Shown: positions 34,989 through 44,800 of the stretch, one piece after another
How the letters are laid out: each line of letters begins with the position of its first letter
Numbering within the stretch: the stretch's first letter is position 1
Source: Raphanus sativus
Lineage: Eukaryota; Streptophyta; Magnoliopsida; Brassicales; Brassicaceae
DNA: 64,000 nt
Direction of reading: 5' to 3'
Assembly (NCBI RefSeq): GCF_000801105.2
Contig: NC_079511.1
Location: forward strand, 25,358,638-25,422,637
The notes under the pieces: model-generated
What the model saw: the letters and a program-made list of their open reading frames with translations, nothing else
Database searches by the model: none
What the model was told of the DNA's origin: nothing
Made by a program: the position numbers and the translations under genes

Positions 34989-37680
34989 ATGCCTTCGTTA
35001 GGTACATTCTCTTGCTAAAACTTTTCAGATTCTTCCAACATTTTATCTTGCGGTTATGAATTTACTGATAGTTTTTTTTGGGTTTTGTTTGGTTACTACT
35101 GTTTAGAATCTTAGAGCATGATTATTGCTTGGTCCTTGGGGTTAGTCTCTTAGTATACATATATGTATATGTATATACGCATATATAATATATACATATA
35201 CATATATGTATACTAAGAGACTAACCACAAGGACCAAGCAATAATCATGCTCTTATGTCACTGTTAAGACTCTCTCGACCTCACTCTCTTGTAGAGTTTG
35301 TTTCTTGCCTATTGGGTATCATTCTTGAGTGACAAGTCCTTGCATTTGCTAACAAAAAGCTAAGCTTTCTAAAAAAAATTAAATGCATAAAAGAAAAGAC
35401 TATTCCATTGAATTGTTCGTAGAGAATGTTTACTTGTGTTTTCCCCTGTGTTCTAGCTCCTGGAAATGGTTTCTTTGTTTGATCACTTGATTTAGAATTA
35501 AAAAAAAAAAGCTTATTCTAAGCTTATCTGCTTAAAATTACTGTTTAATATTTGCAGATATTGCTACGATCCAACCTTCCTTGCAAGCTCATCTTGTTCC
35601 ATTGGGGGCTCAGAGTATCATCCATGCCAAAACCCTACCTAATCCATGGAGACACACCACTTTCTCCAAGAGTCTGAAATTTTACACAGGCCATCTTCAT
35701 GTACCAACAAGAGGCAGACTCATTATTACTGCAGTGGCTACTGTTGAAACCAAATATCCTCCCGCTCAGACAGAACACCAACAAAGCTACTCCTTGTCTT
35801 CTTCTGATGATGCTTCAAAACCCTCTGACGGTCTTAATGGAAGTTCTGACGATGGAGAAGAGGTGGATGACAGAGAAAGGCTAAGGAGGATGAGGATCTC
35901 TAAGGCTAATAGAGGGAACACTCCTTGGAACAAAGGCAGGAAGCATAGTCCAGGTGGGTAGTTTTCACTTTGACTTGCCTCTAGTTGGTAAAACATCTAA
36001 TAATAATTTTGTTTTTCTTTTGGGTTTGTGCAGAGACCCTACAGAAGATTAGAGAAAGGACAAAGATTGCAATGCAAGACCCTAAGGTGATGTCATGTAA
36101 GAATGTTTATATATGTCTTCTTAGAGGAGGCTGCCCATAGTAACTCTAATGGCACTTGTGTACCTATATGTATTGTTAGAGATACTCCACCCTTGTGTTA
36201 TTGTAGTCTTCAGGTAACTTATGTTAGGGCGTTAATGTTTGCTCTTTTGCATTGAACCTCTTGTGTCTTCTTCCTTTGGCAGATCAAGATGAAGTTATCA
36301 AATCTCGGACACGCACAAAAGTAACTACTGTCTTTTGTGTTTTGTTCCATTTTCACTCGATGGAGCATTCTGGTTTAACTTGCACATGATTTGTAACAGC
36401 GAGGAGACACGGTTGAAGATTGGGGAGGGAGTGAGGATGCGATGGGCAAGGAGGAAGGAGAGGAGAAAAGTGCAGGAGACATGTCACTTCGAGTGGCAAA
36501 ACTTGTTAGCAGAAGCTGCTAGAAAAGGACACACAACAGACGAACAAGAGTTTCAGTGGGATTCTTACAAGATCTTGGACCAGCAGAATCAGCTGGAATG
36601 GCTTGAAAGTATAGAGCAGAGGAAAGCCGTTAGAGCAGCTAAAGGCAACAGAAGAGCTCCAAAATCTCCCGAACAGAGGAGGAGAATCGCTGAAGCCATA
36701 GCTGCTAAATGGGCTGATCCAGTAAGTTGTGTTCTGTAATATGACCACATCAACTTGTGTGATGTTTAACTTGATTTTGGTTTCTCTTTTCAGGCTTACC
36801 GTGAAAGGGTTTGCTCTGGCTTGGCGAAATACCACGGTATACCTGAAGGTGCTGAGAGGCGACGTAGAAGACCAAGTGGGACTGGAGAGCCTAGAAAGAA
36901 GAATCCTACAAATAAAACTACAAGAGTTTCAGAGACTGTACGCAAAGTTCAAGTAGTGAAAGTAAGGAAGCGGAGAGGACCTGTGTATAAAGATCCTTTG
37001 GCTAGTTCAAAGCTGGAGATGATAAAAAGCATCAGAGCAAAAAGAGTTGCTGAAGAATCTAAGAAGATGGATGCTGTGCAACAAGCAAGGTTCAGTAACT
37101 GTTTAATATGTCTCCTCTGTTTTTTTTTGGAATTGTAACTAATCTTTTTGTTTTCTTGGTCAGGCTTTTGATCTCTGAAGCTGAGAAAGCTGCTAAGGTT
37201 CTTGAGGTTGCTGCTATGACAAGCCCTGTGGCTCAAGCATCTTTGTTAGAGAGTAAAAAGCTTATAGCAGAAGCAACGCAGCTGATTGAATCTTTAGAAA
37301 TTAGCCAGGCATCTTCAGATGAAGATGGGACTCACCATCAGCCTAATACCGAAGATTCAAATGATCAAGAAGAGCCAGGAGAAGTGAACGGAACACACAC
37401 ATTACCACCAATCAATGGAGAGAGTCTTCACTTGAGCTTGAGGTGTAGTGATTTGCCGACATTCAACATACAAGGTACCACCACACTTGGGGTGATTCAA
37501 CAGCCAAACGGAACAAGAGTTGATCCTCCTCCACCAGAGTCTAATGGAGCTATCAGACTTCCAAATGGTTCTCATGCTTGCCGTGGAGTGGATGAAAAGG
37601 CGGAAGAATCTTTGGAATCAGGGAATGTAACTAAGAAGTGGGTTCGTGGAAGGCTCGTAGAAGTCACAGAAGCAGCCTAA
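34989..37680 (+). CDS. Plastid-type protein with NUMOD3 DNA-binding motifs
   Basis: Seven exons (34989-35001, 35558-35953, 36034-36086, 36283-36320, 36400-36721, 36794-37089, 37164-37680), 1,635 nt, 544 aa. The 13-bp first exon encodes MPSL and one base; the joined N-terminus (MPSLDIATIQPSLQAH) fits a cleavable organelle transit peptide. NUMOD3-like helix-turn-helix motifs follow: ISKANRGNTPWNKGRKHSPE, a second at RLKIGEGVRMRW, a third at KSPEQRRRIAEAIAAKWADP (about 253-273). NUMOD3 modules are best known as DNA-binding parts of intron-encoded homing endonucleases; here no nuclease domain is seen. A basic Lys/Arg region and a Gln/Ala coiled-coil C-terminal part (ARLLISEAEKAAKVLEVAA) follow. 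The Arabidopsis counterpart is At1g53800 (from memory); molecular role unknown. A MITE sits in intron 1. Confidence 0.85.
35114..35252. mobile_element. Tourist-like MITE, near-perfect hairpin
   Basis: 139 bp with terminal inverted repeats extending about 64 bp inward with one mismatch (G/G against T/C near 35139). Termini are GAGCATGATTATTGC. TTA duplicated at 35111-35113 and 35253-35255 fits the 3-bp TTA/TAA target of PIF/Harbinger. It lies in intron 1 of the NUMOD3 gene, so the pre-mRNA would contain a long hairpin. Confidence 0.85.
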
Positions 37681-37965
37681 ACTTGTTTTTTTTTTCCAAG
37701 TGGACATGAGGTGATTGATGTTGTAGAGGTTTAGCAGAGAAAAAAAAAATTGTTCAATTAGTGATTCGAAGTTTTGGCTTCTTGTTTGGTCTTATGCGTG
37801 AGAGAAGCAGTTTCCAGTTTGAGATGTGGCAGTTGTATCTATAATAACTCAATTGTATGTCAGAGTTTCAGCTTAGTAAACAATTATCCATAGCTTTTGC
37901 ATCTATTACTATAAAGTGAAGTTTTTTCTCTTCTGCTGACACGTAGAATGCCAGGTCAGAAATTC
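37681..37965. other. 3' UTR and spacer after NUMOD3 gene
   Basis: Probably the 3' UTR of the preceding gene (T-rich, GTTTGGTCTTATG). No separate feature recognised. Confidence 0.4.
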
Positions 37966-38520
37966 AAAGTCTGTGAATGCGACACCTGTCCCACTTCCAA
38001 AATGCAGCACTTCGTCTCTGTTCTCTCTTTCTTCTCTTCCTGTCGTCTTCCTCTTCTCACCAGAATCTTTAATCTTCGCCAAAACCGCTGACTTAAAAAT
38101 CGGAGCCATCCTTCTCGGTGAATCTCTGGCGTACCCACGCGGTCCATCAATCAAAATCACATCCCACTCGATCTCGAACACAAAGTTGGGTAAGTCGTTG
38201 ATACCCAAATTATATCGGAGAACAACAGATTCTGAACCATACCCAAATTACATCGGAGAACAACATATTCTGAACGGGTCAAGTAAACAATTTCATAAGC
38301 CTCAACTCCAGGGTTGTTCTGTTCGAATTCGGAAACGGCGTAAGAATTTCCGTCGACGAAGATTGTACGGCTTTGAGATTGACAGATCTTTGGAGGAGAG
38401 ATTCGTGGGAAAGTCCGAGGAGGTTGCAGGTGGGGCCTTTGGAGTTAATGACGGTGGAGATGTCGGAGAGTTCCGAGAAAGATGTCGAGGTGTTTGGTGG
38501 TGATAAGGAAGTGTAGTGGA
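37966..38520 (-). pseudogene. DUF579 methyltransferase-like pseudogene (GXM/AGM type)
   Basis: Minus-strand blocks in family order but different frames: SKGPTCNLLGLSHESLL (near 38430), FVDGNSYAVSEFEQNNPGVE then AYEIVY (near 38340-38275), and [19 protein letters not shown] then [14 protein letters not shown] (near 38170-38080). This matches the SAM-binding core of the DUF579 family, whose members 4-O-methylate glucuronic acid on xylan or arabinogalactan in the Golgi. Frame breaks and a 38-bp tandem duplication (38204-38241, 38242-38279) lie between the second and third blocks. The N-terminal TM segment and an intact C-terminus are missing. Clearly non-functional as a full enzyme. Confidence 0.65.
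38204..38279. repeat. 38-bp tandem duplication in the DUF579 pseudogene
   Basis: Two adjacent units beginning 'cccaaatta(t/c)atcgg' and ending 'attctgaac', with a few mismatches. Confidence 0.85.
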
Positions 38521-38854
38521 GAAGTGCGGCGAGGATCGGTGGTCGTTGATTTTCTGAGACACATGCCCCTCTCCTCTAAACGCACAGTTTCATTAATGTA
38601 CAGATATTGGGCTTTGTTGTGTTATTGTAATGGGTTCTTCGATGTGTCATTCTTGGGCTGGACGTGAACTAATCCTAACACGCTTCATCGAAGCTACGAA
38701 GATCGTCTCGACGGCGAAGGTGGTGTCATTTGCGATTCTTCTCTTGGCATGAAACAGCCTGCTTTTAATGGCCACTCTTTAATCCCATTGATTCACACCT
38801 CCACCATGTGTCTTCAAAGCGTTCTTTGGATCCGAGAGGCAGTGTGATTTTTAG

Positions 38855-38863
38855 TATAAATAG
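38855..38863 (+). promoter_or_regulatory. Possible TATA box
   Basis: TATAAATAG about 510 bp upstream of the candidate small gene at 39367. 5'-UTR-type introns are possible between (a GT at about 39013 and an AG at 39300). Weak evidence. Confidence 0.25.
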
Positions 38864-39366
38864 ATGTAAGATCTCTCACCTTAGAACTCATCTTTCTTTT
38901 ACCTCATTCTGCTTGATTTTGATATGGCTAATTAGAGGTTTTTTTCTCCGATCTGAAGTCCGGCAAGTGTTCCTCCGTGTTCGATTAAGTAGACTGAATC
39001 CATTCTCGAAAGGTATTGTTTATTGATAATTTGATCTTCATGTGAACATGCGACTGATGATTTTTTTTTGAACAAAAGTTTCGCAAAAGAGTTTAAAGCT
39101 TTATTAGTTTCTCTTTTTTTCCTTTGTATGACTGCAAAAGATTCTTTGTTTTGTGTATACCTTGCCACATGAACTTATGTAAGTTGTATAACTGATTGCT
39201 TTAACTACGATGTTATCTTCTACTTTTCTTCTCTTTGCTTTTGTCTCTGTTTCTATTTGTGTGAATCTAATTGATAAAAATGTTTCTCTTGGACATGTAG
39301 ATTGGTTTTCTGACTGGTGCCTGAAGCCTTGAAGATATACCTCTGGTATATTATTGACTTCTCTTT

Positions 39367-39790
39367 ATGAAAAATTACTCATCTAAAAGAATGAGAACAG
39401 GTAACTAAATTCTTTAGCTTTTGAATATTTTTAGTTGTTGAATCTTTTACTGGTTTCTGCTTTGGAGCTCTCAAGCTGTTTTGATGGTCGTTACATGTGT
39501 TTAGATCTTGAAGTTTTCAATTTTCAGACAATGATCATACCGACCTCACACACGATATTCTTGGAGCTGGAGTTGTGATAACAAAGCTCTCTCAAGGTGT
39601 GACCAGGGGAGCCCCTAAAACAAGCATTGGGATGGTAGAAGAAACTACAACGGCCACACCTGTCTTACCTCCTGAACCTGTCCCAAGTGGATTCACTACT
39701 GATCTGCTGTTTTTTTTTCTTCTTTTAGTTTCCTTGCTCACTATGAAATTATTTGTTCAGTATGTTAATGAAATGAAATCACTACTTTGA
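39367..39790 (+). CDS. Candidate small membrane protein, 98 aa, unrecognised
   Basis: Two exons (39367-39400, 39528-39790) joined by a GT-AG intron give 297 nt in frame. The N-terminus is hydrophilic (KNYSSKRMRTDNDHTDLTHD), then Thr/Pro-rich (ETTTATPVLPPEPVPSG), with a hydrophobic C-terminal stretch LLFFFLLLVSLLTMKLF that could be a tail anchor. I do not recognise the family. Upstream TATA and splice-like signals suggest a pol II unit, but it could equally be a non-coding transcript or debris. Confidence 0.28.
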
Positions 39791-41870
39791 TGTCACCAAA
39801 TGAAAAGAAAAAAAAAACATAACATACAGAAATCTTTCTCCATAAAACTTTCTTTTTCTTGCAATGTTACAATTTTAATTTTAATACTAAAATTGCACAA
39901 AAAAACAATCTTGCAGAATCTATAAATCAATAAAACTAATACGAAGTAAAGAGCATCAATGATTGCTCAGTTTGCTGCAGAACCCACCTCAAGAAGGGTC
40001 CATGTCGGCACGTAGATATGATGACACGCCTTCAATTGAACTTTTATCCTTGCTCCTAGAAGCTGAGCTTAAACTTGCATGATCAGAGGTATTTAATTCG
40101 CCTACACAAGTTTAATTGTTTGCATAGGATATATAAAATTTATCATGACACTTTTACATTGCTTTGTTTCTGCGTAGATTAGGAAACTTCAAGAAACAAT
40201 CGGTCTTTGGATCGTCTCACTATTTCAAAATAAAATTTGAAAGAAAAATTAAAAGTGGGAATTTGATTGAAGTAAAATATCTTCCAAAAGTTGTGACACA
40301 TGCTAACTTTCTTTGTTTTTCTGGTTGGATTGTAATAAATTGTAGAAACTAGGTATATTATTTCTTCAAAAAAGTTATTTTTATTATACAAAATTAACCA
40401 TGTGAATATGATATAATAAAAACATACTTCAGTATATACTTCTTAATTTTAATTATCTTCATATTTCAGAATATTGTGTTCTTTAGTGTGTACAATTAAG
40501 TTAATATTGCTTTCAGATGGTTAATTATTTTCTGAAGAAGACAGAATAACAAAAAAATAAATTTTTTAAATAGATATATAAATCATAAAATCAAAAATAA
40601 AGTAAAAAGAAAGGATATCATCTATGAAAATTTACTATATATTTTTAAAAATAATAATGTTTATATACACGTAGTGTTCTCTTTTTCGTAATTTCTTTTT
40701 GGAATTTGGCCTTTTAAATTATTCGGCAAATGATTTTCTTTTTGTTCACGCTAGCTTAAGCATGAAAAAACAATTTTAAGTGATTATATTCACATAGTTT
40801 TATCTTTTTGTGTCTTTTTGAAATTTAAGCTATTAAATTACTCGGTCGAGTATTTAACCAACATGGCCAGGCTCAAATCCCTAAGAAGCTGCGATCTCTA
40901 CAAACAGAAACATCTGTGCAAGAAGCGTTACTACATTTATTATAGAAAATAAATTCAAACAATGTTTATTATACATATACTTTAGTTGATGAAATTATTT
41001 TAAATAAGAATCCCGCCCGTAGGGCGGGCCGACCCTAGTTATTTATTGAAGTATTAAAAACCTCATCAAAATACACTGCAGAAAATAAAAGAAAACATAG
41101 TAACTAAATACAAAGGCCAAGCTACCCAAACTATGGCTTAAAGCATATAATTTTGATGAGATATAATTTTATTTAATTTTCTCATGTTTAATTTTTTTTG
41201 TTATTATTTATATGTAAATAGAAATTATAATTTTAAAATACTAATATTTGTAAGAATTTCAAACCATTATTTCTAAAAAGCTATTAATAAAATAGTTCTT
41301 ATAAAACAAATACAAAATTATCAGTATTAAAAGACTAATTTAGGCTTTTCAATTTTAATTTCACTCTGCTTACACTAAATAAAAATAAAAAGTTAAAATT
41401 TCGTAAATGATCTTTAGTATAGAGCAAGAAATATATTAAATAAATGTGTGAAGATGAAGTCAAATGTAAATTCTCATTAGAAATATAGAATTGTTTGTAG
41501 TAGAATTATCTATAATATCTTTTAAATAATTTGTAATAACATAGTTATCTAGTATTAAAATAAAAACTAAAACGGGTAAAAATGCCACGTTGTCTTTAAT
41601 CTTATATATGGTGTGGTCGTACGAATAAGGCCTCCATTACCAAAATGTTCTTGGCCATGACTTTTAGCCATACAGTTGATCAAAAATGATCTTAGCCATG
41701 ACTTTGACTAAAATGGTCTTAATTGATCAAAAAGAAAAAAAAAAAGTCTTTCATTGACTAAAATGCAGCTCATGGCTTTTAGGTTTTAGCCATACAGTTT
41801 TTTCACATTATAGTGTCTCTTGATCATTTATGAATCTTAGACACCAAAAAATAAAAATCTAGAGGCCCGT
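39791..41870. other. AT-rich intergenic DNA with a Helitron end
   Basis: Very AT-rich. Contains a Helitron 3' terminus (41012-41038). Just upstream of the kinase gene a motif 'ttttagccatacagtt' occurs twice (about 41659-41677 and 41784-41802) among related 'ttagccatgact' copies, a small degenerate repeat cluster. A 29-codon frame at 40863 is too short to call. No gene recognised. Confidence 0.4.
41012..41038 (+). mobile_element. Helitron 3' terminus
   Basis: CCCGCCC-GTA-GGGCGGG hairpin (41012-41028) followed by CCGACC and the terminal CTAG (41035-41038), next host base T. This is the diagnostic Helitron 3' structure (subterminal hairpin, CTRR, insertion between A and T). The 5' TC end was not located, so element length is unknown. 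Confidence 0.75.
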
Positions 41871-44800
41871 ATGAAGAAATCATCTGGGCGCAGTGATCAC
41901 GTGGTGAAGCACAGCAATGCTGGCGCAGCGTCTTTTTCTAGCTCGTCATCTGAAGATCTCTCGGTTTCGAATTCTTCTGTGTGGAGTGTTCTGATGACGC
42001 GCTCTAAGGAGTTCCCAGATCGAATCAGTTTGCGCAACTTTAGAGTTGAATATGGAAACCCGTACGATTTGGCTATTCCTGTTGACGCCTGGGAAGCTTT
42101 CAAGTTGAAGATTGATAAGCGTCCAGTTCAGGATTTGAATGAAGCGAGGCTTCTCGAGTCTGTGGATACAAACGAGGGTGGTGGCCCCTCTAGCAGTAGC
42201 GGAGGTAAAAAAAACTTTTAGGATTCAATCTTGAAAGTTGAAACTAGTATATATTATTGTAAACAGAGATACTTGAAAACACAGGATTTGCAGCCCATCT
42301 AGCTCTATACCATGTTAAGCTAGATGGGCTTCACACTTAAAACCAATTGGTAATTAGTGGAGTGGCTCATCTATCTTATATACTGCTTAAGATCCCTTCC
42401 AATACCCGATATGGGATAACTATGTGTCTAATACGCCCCCTCGAGATGATGGCTCTTTGAGCGTCAATCTCGGAATGTTTGGGCAAGGATCGATGGGCCG
42501 ACTTTGGGCTGGATCGATGATGGATCGGGCTGGACTACGTAGATCGGGCTCTGATACCATGTAAACAGAGATACTTGGAAATATGTGTGTCATTCATGAA
42601 GGAGAACGTCTCCTTATATACATATTACATCGACTCTAGATATACTCGAATATATACACATCGTTATCTCCTATACTAGGAGAACTTAGGACTTATCTAT
42701 AACTTCTAGTCCTTATCTCAACAATTATACGGGTTGGTTAGCTCAAATTTACAAAATTTATTTAGTTTATACTCCTCCGTTTTATCTATATTATTAAGGC
42801 AAAATTTCTATTAGGATTCTGCCATTAATTTTTAATATTTAAGTAATTTTAATTTTATCAAAAATTGAGTAGCCAATTATATTTATACTATTTTTGTTTA
42901 TAATTGATAAATTAATTTTAAATTATTTCTTCAATGAAACTTTTTTAAGAAATAATTTTTTTAATATGTGTTGAAAGAACCAAATTTTAACTTTTGATCT
43001 TTAATTTTTTTGTTGTGTTAATATTTTTATTTTTGGTACATATATACTATAAATTTTATTAAATTTATTTAATCCATTCTAAAGACATACTACGTAAAAA
43101 TATATTAAATATTCTAATAATTTGTAATGTTTTTTATTTATGGTATATATATGTTTTCAGTGTCATAAATATTATAATATTTTATGATATATAAATATTT
43201 TGATTTAAATATTGCAATTTATATAATAAAAATAACTTAGATTAACCCAATTATTTAAATTCACCCATTTATAAACGAAGCATACACTTGTTAATGGATG
43301 AAATTAATTAAAAATCCTAAAATAATTAATGGCACGATATCATAAATAAATAAATATATATATATATATATATAATTATCTATTGTGAAACAATAACCAA
43401 CAAATAAGATAATCCCCTAGATATTATTTGCGAAGTGATTTGCTACATGTTCTTTCTACAATCGTTTTTACAAAAAAAATTATGACATGGTTATTAAGAT
43501 TGATGACATGTCATATGATTAAATATGGCATGGACAATTACATTTAATGCTGATATATATTTTTGGATAACTTTTTAGAATATGGCAATAACTCATATAT
43601 TACATTTAATGTTGATTTATATTTTTGGTTAATTTTTTAGAATATGGTAATAACTTTTAATTCATCACTAAAATAAATATATTCAAATATGAATTTTTCA
43701 ATTTTGAAATATTATTTAATTTTACTTTTATAATTATACAATTTTTATCATCTAAAATTTTCTAAATTTTCTGCATTTAAAAAAAATTATAAATTTTTAA
43801 TCGTAATATCATTAGTTTCTTTTAGATATCAACAAATTATATAAATTTTTTTGGTTTTAATTTTTGATAACTATATAATTTTACATGATTTTTAGTAATT
43901 TTGTACAATTTAATTTAATACATTGAACCAAAAGAAATAAATAATTTTTTATCTAAGATTCTAATTTTATATATATACATATATATTCTTAAATATAATT
44001 TAAAAAAACAAAATTATTTTTTCTTAATTTTATGCTTAATTAAATGATATTTATTTATAGACATTATTTGCGAATTGATTTGCCACATGTTCTCTCTACA
44101 ATCATTTTTACAAAAAAATTGTGACATGTCTATTAAGATTGATGATATGTCATATGGTTAAATAGGACATGAACAATTTAATGGTGATATATATTTTTGG
44201 AAAACTTTTTAGAATATAGTAATAACTCATATATTACATTTAATGTTGATTTATATTTTTGCTAAACTTTTTAGAAGATGGTAATAACTCATAAATTATC
44301 ACTAAAATAAATATATTTAAATATGACATTTTGAATTTCGAAATATTATTTAATTTTAGTTTTATAATTATATAATTTTTATTATCTAAAAGTTTCTAAA
44401 TTTTCTGCATTTAAAAAATATATAAATTTTTAGTCGTGATATCATTAGTTTTTTTTATATATCTACAAATTATATAAATATTGTTTAGTTTTAATTTTTG
44501 ATAATTATACAATTTTATATGATTTTTAGTAGTTTTGTACAAGTTGATTTAATACATTTAACCAAAAGATATAAATATTTTTTTATCTATTCTAATTTTA
44601 TATACATACATATATATATTCTTAAATATAATTTAAAATAAACAAAATTATTTTCTCTTAATTTATGATTAATTAAATGATATTTATATTAATTATTGGT
44701 AAAAATAATAAAATATATAATATTAATAAATTACATTTTTAAATATAAAATTTAACTTTTAAAAAATTCATAGAACACCTAGTTTATATTGAAATAGAGG

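Larger units (their letters stand above)
42785..44782 (+). mobile_element. Probable non-autonomous Helitron
   Basis: Starts TCTATATTATTAA after a host A (42784), matching the 5' TC end type of Brassicaceae Helitrons, and ends ...ACACCTAG before a host T (44783). No GC-rich 3' hairpin is visible, which lowers confidence. 1,998 bp, extremely AT-rich, no coding. The immediate flanks (CTCCTCCGTTTTA on the left, TTTATATTGAAATAGAGGGAG on the right, each bordered by TA) look like the two ends of a Stowaway-type MITE into which it inserted. Confidence 0.42.

Noticed and set aside
40863..40952. 29-codon frame MARLKSLRSC... as a secreted peptide gene
   Set aside because: Too short, no signal peptide, and in AT-rich DNA just before a Helitron end.
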